A stretch of DNA of 64,000 nucleotides from Rhizobium esperanzae (GCF_002204185.1 NZ_MXPU01000017.1:85846-149845); one strand, 5' to 3'. Counted from the stretch's first letter, positions 46,532 through 54,758 are shown. Translations and numbers: made by a program. The notes: generated from the letters alone by a model not told the origin.

Positions 46532-46932
46532 TTCGATCTCAAGTCCCATGTCCTGGCGAGGCGAATCACCGCTTCACTTTCGATTCGCCATGGCATTGCT
46601 CTGTGTCCGAAATTTGGTTCCGTCCAGCATAAAGATTCCGCCGGCCGCCGGGCCGGCCCGCCGAAGGGCGAGGCGAACATCGGTTGGGCTTGCCGCAAAA
46701 AGCCGGCAACGGGCATAATTTGCCGGACATCGGCAAGGTAGTGATGTGACGTGCGAGATTGTACTGTTAGAGTGTCCAACGTGCGTCCGGTAGGACGCAC
46801 GGCGCTCCAATGGCGGCGCTGGTCGAGCGCCTGCCGTCTTGGACGCATGTCTGGTCAAGGGGAATGGGCCCAGGCAGGGAAGTCCAGGCCCATTCTTTCC
46901 CGATCGGAGGTCAGTCGGATCAGGAATTTATA
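46532..46932. other. Intergenic region with a strong palindrome
   Basis: About 400 bp without a supportable gene. The main structure is a perfect 9-bp inverted repeat CGTGCGTCC-GGTA-GGACGCACG at 46780-46801 with no T-run on either strand, so it is not an obvious terminator. A related GGACGCAT occurs near 46838. Function unknown. Confidence 0.5.
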
Positions 46933-46953
46933 GCTGCCGGTCTGGCCGGCAGC
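46933..46953 (-). terminator. Hairpin after the porin gene
   Basis: Perfect 8-bp stem GCTGCCGG / CCGGCAGC with loop TCTGG, 6 bp past the porin stop on the minus strand. Only TATAAATT follows, so termination may be weak or the hairpin may protect the mRNA end. Confidence 0.55.
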
Positions 46954-46958
46954 CTTGA

Positions 46959-48002
46959 TTAGAACGCGCGCTGCAGGCGGAAGTAGCCCGAGGTTACGTC
47001 TTCAGCATTGTCCGGATCGAGATACTGAACCGAAACCTTTGCCGAGAGGTTGTCGACGATCTGGTAGTCGATCGTCACGCCGGCCTTCCAGGCGTCAACA
47101 TCGTCGTTGAACTCGCCAGCCGTGACGCCGTAGTTGTTGTAGTACTGAACAGCCGGGGTGATCTTCAGCTTGTCAGTCGCCTTGATGGCGTATTCAGCAG
47201 CGATCGCCCATTCAGCCTTGTTGTAGTAGGCGTTCGGGTTGGATGCATAGACGACTGCGAGGCCGAGCGTGCCCGGGCCGACGGCAACCGTACCCATGGC
47301 GCGGACGGCGCCTTCTTCGTTGTCGGTATCGTAACCAGCCGTGATCTGGTAGCTGAAGGCACCGGCCTTGCCGCCAAGACCAACAGCAACGCCGACGTTG
47401 TTGGCGGTTTCGCCGTTGTAGAACGGGCTGTCTTCCAGTTCGTCAACGCTGATGCCAGCGTAGAAAGCGTCGGTTTCGTACTGATAACGCAGCGAGTTAT
47501 GCAGCGTGACCGGAGAACCGATATCGTCGGTTTCGCCCGAGAGGCCATCGTCCCACCAGCTGTAGAACAGACCAGCGCGGAAGCCTGCGATGTCGAGGTA
47601 CGCGGAGTCGAGCTGGGCCTTCTGGGCCGAAGCGTTGTCAGCATTGAACTGCATGACGATAACGCCGGTCAGCGGACCGTATTCGGTGTCGCTCTTGGCG
47701 GTGAACTGAACCTGGCCGCGCGTGCGGGCGTCCCAGTCCGAGTCGTTGGCAACAGAACCGCCGCCGCCGGCGCCAATCGAGCTGGCGTTCGGGGCAACGT
47801 CAACCTGGAAACGGATGTAGCCGTTGATCTTGAGGCAGGTTTCGGTGCCCGGAATATAGAAGTAGCCGGTGCCGTAAGCGTCGCAGACGCGGACGTATTC
47901 AACCGGTTCCGGCTCGGCAGCAACGATTGCGTCAGCCGCCCGAGCGCCGGATACTGCTGCGAGAGCAGCAGCGGAGCCGAGAAGAAGGCTCTTGATGTTC
48001 AT
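46959..48002 (-). CDS. ropA: Outer membrane porin, RopA family
   Basis: A 347-residue rhizobial porin. Signal peptide MNIKSLLLGSAAALAAVSGA, cleaved around ARA-ADA. The mature N-terminus has the family sequence PVEYVRVCDAYGTGYFYIPG and CLKINGYIRFQVDV, with the two cysteines. The rest is alternating beta strands of a 16-stranded barrel and ends in a terminal aromatic, Phe, needed for outer-membrane assembly. The long upstream region with a hairpin and direct repeats suggests tight control. Rhizobium has several paralogues, so the symbol means family membership. Confidence 0.92.
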   Translation of the reverse strand: MNIKSLLLGSAAALAAVSGARAADAIVAAEPEPVEYVRVCDAYGTGYFYIPGTETCLKINGYIRFQVDVAPNASSIGAGGGGSVANDSDWDARTRGQVQFTAKSDTEYGPLTGVIVMQFNADNASAQKAQLDSAYLDIAGFRAGLFYSWWDDGLSGETDDIGSPVTLHNSLRYQYETDAFYAGISVDELEDSPFYNGETANNVGVAVGLGGKAGAFSYQITAGYDTDNEEGAVRAMGTVAVGPGTLGLAVVYASNPNAYYNKAEWAIAAEYAIKATDKLKITPAVQYYNNYGVTAGEFNDDVDAWKAGVTIDYQIVDNLSAKVSVQYLDPDNAEDVTSGYFRLQRAF

Positions 48003-48658
48003 GGAATAACCTCCAGTTCAGATGCGAGAGGCTGAAGACCGTTGCCATCGGCAGTCCCTACGTGTCTTCAACCCGTGTGAGCGAAGCGGCACCTTTTTGA
48101 CCAGGTGCCTGCCTCGCCGCGGTAGTTACATGGGGGATGTTGCGCCGCAATAACGATATCGATCATGACAGCAGGCCGGCGCTGCTATGTTGCTGAAATA
48201 GCACGCGTTTTGTCACAAACTCGTCATCTGTTCGTCACAAAAATGAGGTTCCGGCCGGTTCGGCAACGAGGGGCTGAGCCGCCGGTGAGGGCATGCAATT
48301 GATGCTGGCGTGAGCATATCCTTATATGCGGGTAAGCTGCGGCCGCCATCTGCATGACTTTTTCACCGGTTGCTGCCGGTGAAGATGGAAGTGGGGGGAC
48401 GGCTTGCAGGTTCGTTCGTGCAGCCCTTCGTGGTCGCAGGTGCCGTGGAAGCCGGCGAGGCGAGGGCAGAAAAACTGCGGCGCTGCCGGTCGAGATTTAA
48501 TTCCTGCCCTTGATCCAACCCGTTTGCGAGAGGCGAATGCCCCATACGCCGGATCGGCAAAAATTCACATGGTTTTGTGACCGAATTTGGCTTGGCCACT
48601 CTCAGGAGGTGCATCCCTGTGGGGCAAGGACAGTGGTCAACCATCCATACCCTGCAAA
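48003..48658. other. Porin leader and intergenic region
   Basis: About 650 bp with no supportable gene. Near the porin a hairpin GGCACCT/AGGTGCC (48088-48109) lies in the probable 5' leader. Further up is a perfect 8-bp palindrome TTCACCGG/CCGGTGAA at 48364-48385 without a T-run. A 99-codon minus-strand frame at 48363-48662 lacks a ribosome site and familiar sequence and is not called. Confidence 0.5.
48212..48241 (-). promoter_or_regulatory. Direct GTCACAAA repeats upstream of the porin
   Basis: GTCACAAA occurs at 48212-48219 and 48234-48241, spaced 22 bp (two helical turns), with a CGTCAT half-site between. Direct repeats in helical phase are typical of OmpR-type regulators such as those controlling rhizobial porins. 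Factor not identified. Confidence 0.4.
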
Positions 48659-48940
48659 TCACTCCAGAATAGCTTCCTTGCGCGCCACATTGCCGCTCAC
48701 ATCGATGTCGCTGCCCAGCATCGCGCTGCCGGTCAGATCAACGCCGTAGTCCAGGAGGTTTTGCCGCGTCAGATGGAGCATCACCCGGCCAGCCTGCTCG
48801 ACCGGCCTGCCTCGCAGGTGAGATACGACATATTCGGCAGTGACGGGGTAGCGTCCCTGGGGAAGGCTGACACCTTTTGCCAGCGAAATCTTGTCGCTGG
48901 ACACCACGAGAGTTTTGCGTCGTTTAATGACCTGCGCCAC
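48659..48940 (-). CDS. Hypothetical protein
   Basis: A 93-residue soluble protein starting MAQVIKRRKTLVVSSDKISL. AGGAG lies 8 nt before the ATG, a good ribosome site. The sequence alternates strands and short helices, with no membrane segment or known motif. Family not recognised. It lies upstream of the tRNA-Val terminator on the same strand. Confidence 0.6.
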   Translation of the reverse strand: MAQVIKRRKTLVVSSDKISLAKGVSLPQGRYPVTAEYVVSHLRGRPVEQAGRVMLHLTRQNLLDYGVDLTGSAMLGSDIDVSGNVARKEAILE

Positions 48941-48987
48941 GCTGAGAACTCCTATTGGCAGGTTTATCGAACCTGCGGGCCACCATG

Positions 48988-49020
48988 TAAAAAGGCCTCT
49001 CGATTTCTCGAAAGGCCTTT
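48988..49020 (-). terminator. Terminator of tRNA-Val
   Basis: Minus-strand stem from AAAGGCCT (49013-49020) and AGGCCTTT (48991-48998), extended inside by TCGAG/CTCGA-type pairing and followed by TTTTTA. It lies 20 bp past the tRNA 3' end. Confidence 0.85.
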
Positions 49021-49039
49021 GCTTTTCAGCGAATTAGGA

Positions 49040-49114
<75 letters not shown>

Positions 49115-49198
49115 ATCCGATGGCGGCGCATAGATCACAAAACCTTCAGAGCCGTCAATAGGCTTTTTTCAGTTTTGTGACGCGCCGCCCGACAAGCC

Positions 49199-49561
49199 TT
49201 ACGCGGCAAGCATTTTATTGACCTCGTCGACGAGGTCGCGCAGGTGGAAAGGCTTGGAAAGGACCTTGGCATCCTTCGGCGCCTTCGAATCGGGGTTCAG
49301 TGCGACGGCGGCAAAACCGGTGATGAACATGACCTTCAGATCGGGATCGAGTTCGGTGGCGCGGCGCGCCAGCTCGATGCCATCCATTTCGGGCATGACG
49401 ATATCGGTCAGCAGGAGGGAAAACGGCTCCTCGCGCAGCCGGTCGTAGGCGCTGGCGCCATTGTCGTAAGAAAGGACCTTGTAGCCGGCCTTTTCGAGCG
49501 CTTTCACCAGGAAACGGCGCATATCATTGTCGTCTTCGGCGAGAAGTATCTTCTGAGTCAT
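49199..49561 (-). CDS. cpdR: Single-domain response regulator CpdR
   Basis: A 120-residue receiver-only protein. The acidic pair is E9-D10, the phospho-acceptor D53 (LLLTDIVMPEMDG) and the conserved Lys is in VLSKPFH. The sequence matches rhizobial CpdR1, which, when unphosphorylated, helps ClpXP degrade CtrA and other cell-cycle proteins and is needed for symbiotic cell differentiation in Sinorhizobium. The ATG at 49561 is chosen; an upstream TTG adds one residue. Gene order with the N-formylglutamate amidohydrolase and hisN follows the Sinorhizobium cpdR1 locus as I recall it. Confidence 0.9.
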   Translation of the reverse strand: MTQKILLAEDDNDMRRFLVKALEKAGYKVLSYDNGASAYDRLREEPFSLLLTDIVMPEMDGIELARRATELDPDLKVMFITGFAAVALNPDSKAPKDAKVLSKPFHLRDLVDEVNKMLAA

Positions 49562-49749
49562 CAATCCAGACCGCTAATCAATAGGTTTTGGGTGGGCTGC
49601 CAGCCGTCTACACTAGTCTTTGCCCGGTAAACAACCGGTGAATTGCCTGTGCGTGATGGTCATCCCTTCTACATAGTATGGACTTGAGGGCGGGCAACTG
49701 GCAACATGAACGAAGCAGTCAGTTCATGACATGGTAAAGAGGGCCGAAA

Positions 49750-50631
49750 GTGCCGGAAATCCGCGAATACGAGCTTTTTGAGGTCCATGAGCCCGTGTCG
49801 CAGACCATTCCCTTCGTCTACAACTCTCCCCATAGCGGCCGAATTTATCCACCGGAATTCATCGCCCAATCGAGGCTGGAAGGCATAGCGATCCGCCGTT
49901 CGGAGGACCATTACGTCGACGAGCTGTTCGGCTCGGCGGTCGAACTGGGCGCGCCACTGCTCGCCGCCAATTTTCCGCGGGCCTATCTTGACGTCAATCG
50001 TGAGCCCTACGAGCTCGATCCCAGGATGTTCGACGGGCTGCTGCCGCCCTATGCCAACATCAATTCGCTGAGGGTCGCCGGCGGGCTCGGCACCATTCCG
50101 CGCATAGTTGCCGAGAACATGGAGATCTACGCACGGCGGCTGCCGGTGCAGGAGGGGCTCGATCGGGTTGAGGCGGTCTACAAACCTTATCATGCGGCGC
50201 TGCGCCGGCTGATTGCCCGCACTCATGTGCAGTTCGGCTTCGGCGTTCTGATCGACTGCCACTCGATGCCCGGCAATGTGCGGGTCGCGGGTTGCACCGA
50301 GCGGCCCGATTTCATCATCGGCGATCGCTACGGCACCAGCGCTTCGGCCGAACTTTCGCGCGCCGCCATCGCCATCCTCGAGGAAATGGGCTTCGCGGCG
50401 ATCCGTAACAAGCCTTATGCCGGCGGCTTCATCACCGAGCATTACGGCCGTCCCTCGCGCGGTCTGCACGCGCTGCAGATCGAAGTGAACCGGGCGATCT
50501 ACGTCGACGAGGTGACGCTGGAGAAGCGCGAGGATTTCGCCGCGGTGGCCGACGCGGTCGCGGCCTTCATGAGGCAGATGGCAGATTATGTCGAAAAATT
50601 CGCCGGCGATCGGGCGCTGGCCGCCGAGTAA
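49750..50631 (+). CDS. N-formylglutamate amidohydrolase family protein
   Basis: A 293-residue zinc-dependent hydrolase of the FGase (HutG-like) family, related to carboxypeptidase-fold amidases. Motifs include VYNSPHSGRIYPPEF, LIDCHSMPGNV with a likely zinc His, and ALQIEVNRAIYVDE near the C-terminus. GTG start at 49750 with AAGAGGG upstream. No hut genes are nearby, so a role in histidine breakdown is not supported by context. The convergent sRNA ends 40 bp downstream of it. Confidence 0.88.
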   Translation: MPEIREYELFEVHEPVSQTIPFVYNSPHSGRIYPPEFIAQSRLEGIAIRRSEDHYVDELFGSAVELGAPLLAANFPRAYLDVNREPYELDPRMFDGLLPPYANINSLRVAGGLGTIPRIVAENMEIYARRLPVQEGLDRVEAVYKPYHAALRRLIARTHVQFGFGVLIDCHSMPGNVRVAGCTERPDFIIGDRYGTSASAELSRAAIAILEEMGFAAIRNKPYAGGFITEHYGRPSRGLHALQIEVNRAIYVDEVTLEKREDFAAVADAVAAFMRQMADYVEKFAGDRALAAE

Positions 50632-50670
50632 ATCTGCAATTTCCCGATTCTCCGCTTGCCTCCCCAGGCC

Positions 50671-50750
50671 AAAAAAAACCGCGCTTGTCAGCGCGGCTAA
50701 GTCTAGGGAGGAAACACCCAAGGAGGGTATTTACAGTCAGAAGACTGTAA
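50671..50750 (-). ncRNA. mmgR: MmgR-like (suhB/alpha-r8 family) small RNA
   Basis: Minus-strand transcript of about 80 nt with three hairpins. The first is TTACAGTC-AGAA-GACTGTAA (50731-50750), then an ACCC/GGGT hairpin whose loop exposes CTCC, then a GC-rich terminator CCGCGCT/AGCGCGG (arms 50679-50685 and 50690-50696) followed by eight T. Between them are CU-rich anti-Shine-Dalgarno stretches (CCTCCTT, TTTCCTCCC). Size, fold and location beside a suhB/hisN-type gene match the Rfam suhB RNA, called MmgR in Sinorhizobium, an Hfq-dependent repressor of phasin production that limits polyhydroxybutyrate. Confidence 0.8.
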
Positions 50751-50756
50751 TGACGA

Positions 50757-50785
50757 CGCTACTATTGCGTTGCACAAATGTCAAG
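50757..50785 (-). promoter_or_regulatory. Sigma70-type promoter of the MmgR-like RNA
   Basis: Minus-strand CTTGAC at 50785-50780, a 17-nt spacer and a poor -10 hexamer (GTAGCG) at 50762-50757, placing the start near 50750. This is the rhizobial CTTGAC-N17 layout. Confidence 0.5.
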
Positions 50786-50899
50786 CAATATATTGCACTG
50801 CGATATCTTTGGGCAATTCGCCTGAAGTTGCCCGCGTCGTTTGCATTCCCGCTCGTTTTCGCTATGAAAGCCCGTTCCCGCCAGCCAAACGGTGTCACC

Positions 50900-51673
50900 A
50901 TGCTTCCTGACCGTTCATTCTTCAATCGTCTGGCGGAGGTCGCCCGCGCCGAGACGCTGCCCCGCTTCCGATCCGGCCTCGACGTCACGAACAAACTTTC
51001 TTCCGGCTTCGATCCGGTGACGGAAGGCGATCGGGCGGCCGAGCTCGCCATCCGGGCGCTGATCGAGGAGAATTTCCCCGACCACGGCATTCTCGGCGAG
51101 GAGCACGGCGATGTCGGGCTCGACCGGGACTATGTCTGGGTGATCGATCCGATCGACGGCACGCGCGCCTTCATATCGGGCGTGCCGGTTTGGGGAACGC
51201 TGATCGGTCTGCATAGGGAAGGCCGGGCGATCATGGGCATGATCGAGCAGCCCTTTACCGGCGAACGTTATTTCGCCGACGAGAACGGCTCGATTTATAC
51301 CGGCCCGGAGGGTGAAAGGCGGCTGGTGACCCGCCAGTGCGAGGCGCTTTCGAGCGCCATTCTGTTCACGACCTCGCCACATCTCTTCGCCGGCGGGGAG
51401 ATGGAGAAATACCGCGAGATCGAGGGTCAGGTGCGGCTCTTCCGCTATGGATGCGACTGCTATGCCTATGCGCTGCTTGCCGCCGGCCATATCGATCTCG
51501 TCATCGAAAACGGACTGAAACCCTATGACGTCGGCGGCATCATTCCCGTCATCGAGGGGGCGGGCGGCATCATCACCACCTGGGACGGCGGACGCCCTGA
51601 AAACGGCGGCTCGATCATCGCCGCCGGCAGCCGCCCGGTCTACGAGCAGGCAATCGCCATCCTGCAGCGCTGA
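50900..51673 (+). CDS. hisN: Inositol-monophosphatase-family phosphatase, probable histidinol-phosphatase
   Basis: A 257-residue magnesium-dependent phosphatase. Metal ligands are visible: GEEHG (E67/E68), DPIDGT (D83-T88) and LKPYDVGGIIPVIEGAGG. It resembles the HisN branch that dephosphorylates histidinol-phosphate in actinobacteria and rhizobia, rather than SuhB proper. The ATG at 50900 matches the conserved N-terminus; the open frame extends upstream through the sRNA region but has no homologous sequence there. Substrate assignment is by family resemblance. Confidence 0.85.
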   Translation: MLPDRSFFNRLAEVARAETLPRFRSGLDVTNKLSSGFDPVTEGDRAAELAIRALIEENFPDHGILGEEHGDVGLDRDYVWVIDPIDGTRAFISGVPVWGTLIGLHREGRAIMGMIEQPFTGERYFADENGSIYTGPEGERRLVTRQCEALSSAILFTTSPHLFAGGEMEKYREIEGQVRLFRYGCDCYAYALLAAGHIDLVIENGLKPYDVGGIIPVIEGAGGIITTWDGGRPENGGSIIAAGSRPVYEQAIAILQR

Positions 51674-51743
51674 ACCCGGGCTCGGCAAAGCCGATGCCCC
51701 GGGTCGGCAAGGCCGATTTTGCTGGCGGCTCGGTTGATCCGGC

Positions 51744-52718
51744 TCAGGTGCCGAGGGCAGCGACATCATGGTTTTCCTCGGCATCACTGCCGGGAATGAA
51801 GGCGTGGAAGGCCGCCAGCGCCGCGGCACGATAGATATCCCGTTCCTGGAAGATCTCATGGCGGGCGCCGTTGATCGGCACCAGCTGGCCGGCGCGGAAA
51901 TAACGCGAGAGCCGCTCCTGTGCCGTGTAGGGCACGACGCCGTCACGTGTCGGGGCGATGACGATGGTCGGGATGGTGATCGAGAAGAGGTGGTTGGGCG
52001 AGGTGACCCGGTCCATGGTCCGGAAGGCTTCGCTCAGCCAGCGGGCCGTCGGCGGCCCGAGCGTCAGTTCCGGATGGGCCTTCATCATCGCAACATTGCG
52101 CTCGAAGCGGGTTTCGTCCGAGGTCAACGGATTGTCGCGGAAATCCGGCTCCTTCAGCTTCGAGGTCAGCGGCATGAAGCCGAGGCCGGCGGCCGTCAGC
52201 GCGCCGGCGAGGGTGCGGATGACGCGGGGCGAGGCCGACTGGCCGGTCAGACCGATGAAGGGAGCCGATAGCACCATGCGGTCGATGCGGGTGGTGAGAT
52301 AGGGGGCGGCCGACAGCGCGATCAGTCCGCCGGTGGAATGACCGAGCAGGTAGAAGGGCAGTCGGGTGTCCGGCAGCACTATCTTTTCGAGGAAGGTGTC
52401 GAGGTCGCGCTCGTAATCGGAAAAGCGGCGGATATGGCCGTGATTGCGGCGCTTCAGGAGCCGCGACGAACCGCCCTGACCACGCAGGTCGAAGGTCGCG
52501 ACCCAGAGGCCCTTGCTTGTCAGGTCGCGGATCGTCTCGAAATATTTTTCGATATATTCGTTGCGGCCATGGATGACGACGACCGTGCCCTTGGCGACCT
52601 GGGCGCCAGAACGGAAAACGGCGTAACGCAGCCGGTGGCCGTCATGGGTTTCGAAGAACCCTTCGGTGCGGTTTTCCGGGGCAGGATTGTCGGGCGTCGA
52701 ATAGAGAACCTGATCCAT
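51744..52718 (-). CDS. Alpha/beta hydrolase, lysophospholipase (PldB)-like
   Basis: A 324-residue serine hydrolase of the lysophospholipase L2/monoacylglycerol lipase group. Oxyanion VVIHGRNEY, nucleophile S128 in GHSTGG, acid in IAPTRDGVVPY and His in NGARHEIFQERD are all present. No signal peptide. It would release fatty acids from lysophospholipid or monoglyceride. Monocistronic on the minus strand; a minus-facing terminator at 52793 insulates it from upstream transcription. Confidence 0.87.
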   Translation of the reverse strand: MDQVLYSTPDNPAPENRTEGFFETHDGHRLRYAVFRSGAQVAKGTVVVIHGRNEYIEKYFETIRDLTSKGLWVATFDLRGQGGSSRLLKRRNHGHIRRFSDYERDLDTFLEKIVLPDTRLPFYLLGHSTGGLIALSAAPYLTTRIDRMVLSAPFIGLTGQSASPRVIRTLAGALTAAGLGFMPLTSKLKEPDFRDNPLTSDETRFERNVAMMKAHPELTLGPPTARWLSEAFRTMDRVTSPNHLFSITIPTIVIAPTRDGVVPYTAQERLSRYFRAGQLVPINGARHEIFQERDIYRAAALAAFHAFIPGSDAEENHDVAALGT

Positions 52719-52792
52719 GACTTGCCAATGCGCCGCTGCTGAATGCTTCCCTATCAGGGATAGCGCATGGCGCCCGGCTTGGAAAGCGGGGG

Positions 52793-52834
52793 AAAAAGGG
52801 CCGGCGGGAGCGTGAGGGCGCTCGCGGCCGGCCC
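52793..52834 (-). terminator. Minus-strand terminator with no gene upstream
   Basis: Stem GGGCCGGC...GCCGGCCC extended by GAGCG/CGCTC (52798-52834), followed on the minus strand by TTTTT (52797-52793). No minus-strand gene lies immediately above it; the 280 bp up to hsp20 hold no called gene on this strand. Confidence 0.7.
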
Positions 52835-52985
52835 AAGTTTAGACTGAAGAAGAAGGGACGATGCACTTCAGCCATCGGGGCCAGTGTCACCCGACATCGT
52901 CATTTCTACGCAGGCATGTCTGAACGCCTACCGAACCGGTCGTTCACGCGCGGTTCACGGCCGGTCGAGGGGATTTCGAAAAGGT

Positions 52986-53014
52986 CTTGAACTCCCCGAA
53001 TCGCATCACCATCT
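52986..53014 (+). promoter_or_regulatory. RpoH (sigma32)-type heat-shock promoter of hsp20
   Basis: CTTGAA at 52986-52991, 17 bp, then CCATCT at 53009-53014. This fits the alphaproteobacterial RpoH layout and puts the start near 53022, about 97 nt before the hsp20 ATG. Confidence 0.65.
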
Positions 53015-53021
53015 CCATCCT

Positions 53022-53121
53022 GCGGGTGCCAAAAGGGCCCGCGCAACCGTCCCGAGACCGCCAAGATGGGGTTTCAAGGGCATTTTATCGCAACACGTCG
53101 CTTCCCTAGGAGGACATCATG
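53022..53121 (+). promoter_or_regulatory. ROSE-type RNA thermometer in the hsp20 leader
   Basis: The last leader hairpin pairs TCGCTTC (53098-53104) with the ribosome site AGGAGGA (53108-53114). U-A, C-G, a bulged G, C-G, U-A, U-G and C-G pairs close a CCUA loop. The U-Y-G-C-U box with its bulged G opposite AGGA is the defining ROSE feature. A 5' hairpin GCGGG/CCCGC lies at about 53022-53043. ROSE elements are typical of rhizobial small heat-shock genes. Confidence 0.82.
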
Positions 53122-53589
53122 CGTCACGTAGACTTCTCTCCCCTTTATCGTTCGACGGTCGGTTTCGACCGGCTCTTCACCATGCTCGACAGCCTTGCTC
53201 AGCCGGAGCAGGCGCAGACCTATCCGCCCTATAATATCGAGCGCACCGGTGAAAATACCTATCGCATCACCATGGCGGTCGCCGGTTTCGACGAGACCGA
53301 GCTTTCGATCGAAGCTCATGCCCATGTGTTGGCCGTGAAGGGTGAAAAGAACGAGGAAACTGCTGAAGGCGGCGAATTCCTCTATCGCGGCATTGCCAAG
53401 CGCGCCTTCGAGCGCCGCTTCCAGCTTGCCGATCACGTCGAGGTGTCAGCCGCTTCGCTGAAGAATGGCCTGCTTCACATCGATCTTCTGCGCAACATTC
53501 CCGAGGCTATGAAGCCCCGCAAGATCACGATTGCCGCCGAGCCGGTCGAGGCTCCGAAGGCGATCGAGGCGCAGGTCATCAACGATTAA
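53119..53589 (+). CDS. Small heat-shock protein, Hsp20/IbpA family
   Basis: A 156-residue chaperone with an alpha-crystallin domain at about 35-130 (YNIERTGENTYRITMAVAGF; the A-x-x-x-n-G-v-L-like ASLKNGLLHIDL closes the domain) and a short C-terminal extension. It holds unfolding proteins as large oligomers for later refolding. AGGAGGA lies 4 nt before the ATG and is sequestered by the ROSE hairpin. Single gene with its own RpoH-type promoter and terminator. Confidence 0.95.
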   Translation: MRHVDFSPLYRSTVGFDRLFTMLDSLAQPEQAQTYPPYNIERTGENTYRITMAVAGFDETELSIEAHAHVLAVKGEKNEETAEGGEFLYRGIAKRAFERRFQLADHVEVSAASLKNGLLHIDLLRNIPEAMKPRKITIAAEPVEAPKAIEAQVIND

Positions 53590-53612
53590 CAGCTGTTCCT
53601 CAGGGACAATGG

Positions 53613-53641
53613 ACGGCGCTCCGGCCGGGGCGCCGTTTTTT
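53613..53641 (+). terminator. Terminator of hsp20
   Basis: ACGGCGC (53613-53619) and GCGCCGT (53630-53636) followed by six T, 23 bp after the stop. Confidence 0.9.
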
Positions 53642-53661
53642 ATTGCCGTTCATCTTATTGT

Positions 53662-54666
53662 TCAGGCCGGGCTGGCGGCATCCTTCATCTGCTGTTCCGT
53701 TACGCGCCGGGCTGCCGCTGCGGCATATTTCTGGGCGATGACGGCGCAGACCATCAGCTGAATCTGGTGGAAGAGCATCAGGGGAAGCACGATCGCACCA
53801 ATCGATTGACCGGCGAAGATGACGTTTGCCATCGGCACGCCGCTTGCCAGGCTCTTCTTCGAGCCGCAGAAGGTGATGGTGATCTCGTCAGACTTGTCGA
53901 AGGCCAGCCAGCGGCTGCCGAACATCGTCAAAACAAGCACAAACGCCAGAAGCACGACGTCGGCGACGACGACAACGGCAATGTCGGCAATCGAGAAAGT
54001 GTGCCACAGTCCTTCGACGATCGCCGTCGAGAAGGCGAGATAGACCACCATCAGGATCGAACCGCGGTCGACCGGCATCAGAATCTTCTTCTTGGCGCGA
54101 ATCCAGTCGCCGATCCAGGGCTGCAGGATCTGGCCAACGATAAAGGGGGCAAGCAGCTGCAGCAGGATCTGCTGAAGCGCGTCGAAGGAGAAGCCGCCAT
54201 GGCCGCCGACGGAAAAGAGCAGACCGACCAGCAGTGGCGTCAGGAACATGCCGAAAATGTTCGAGGCCGAGGCCGAGCAGATCGCGGCGGGCACGTTGCC
54301 GCCGGCCATCGAGGTGAAGGCGATCGACGACTGCACCGTCGACGGCAGCACGCAGAGGAAGAGAATGCCGAGATAAAGCGGCCGTGGCAGGATCGCTTCG
54401 GGGATGAAGCCGAGCCCGAGCCCGAGCAGCGGGAAGATGCCGAAGGTCGTCAGCAGGATGATCAGATGCAGCCGCCAGTGCAGCAGACCAGCAATGACGA
54501 CGTCACGGGAAAGGCGCGCGCCGTGCAGGAAAAACAAAGCCGCGATGGCAATATCGGTGGCGATGCCGAAATAATCCGCAAAACTGCCGCTCGCCGGAAA
54601 CAGGGAGGCGAGGATGACGGTGCAGACGAGCAGGATCGTGAACGTATCTGGCAGAAAGCGGCGCAT
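53662..54666 (-). CDS. SBF-like (bile acid:sodium symporter superfamily) transporter
   Basis: A 334-residue membrane protein with about nine to ten helices, of the SBF_like branch (PF13593 type). Motifs: ALFFLHGARLSRDVV near the N-terminus, FLCVLPSTVQSSIAFTSMAG with the conserved crossover region, and TFCGSKKSLASGVPMA. Relatives move organic anions with sodium. The ATG at 54666 begins MRRFLPDTF; an upstream start adds eight residues. Divergent from a LysR gene across 92 bp, which probably regulates it. Confidence 0.87.
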   Translation of the reverse strand: MRRFLPDTFTILLVCTVILASLFPASGSFADYFGIATDIAIAALFFLHGARLSRDVVIAGLLHWRLHLIILLTTFGIFPLLGLGLGFIPEAILPRPLYLGILFLCVLPSTVQSSIAFTSMAGGNVPAAICSASASNIFGMFLTPLLVGLLFSVGGHGGFSFDALQQILLQLLAPFIVGQILQPWIGDWIRAKKKILMPVDRGSILMVVYLAFSTAIVEGLWHTFSIADIAVVVVADVVLLAFVLVLTMFGSRWLAFDKSDEITITFCGSKKSLASGVPMANVIFAGQSIGAIVLPLMLFHQIQLMVCAVIAQKYAAAAARRVTEQQMKDAASPA

Positions 54667-54758
54667 GACGGTCTCGCAGCAATAAGGCAACCATTGTTCT
54701 GTCCTCCATTATGATCCAGGATGCAAGAAATAACAGTTATCGAGATACTGGATTTTCT

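Noticed and set aside
48363..48662. A 99-codon minus-strand frame upstream of the porin
   Set aside because: No ribosome site, odd composition rich in Pro/Thr/Ser and overlap with a palindrome; could be chance.
52642..52890. An 82-codon minus-strand frame before the lysophospholipase-like gene
   Set aside because: It runs through the terminator stem at 52798-52834 and into the downstream hydrolase gene in another frame; not credible as a protein.
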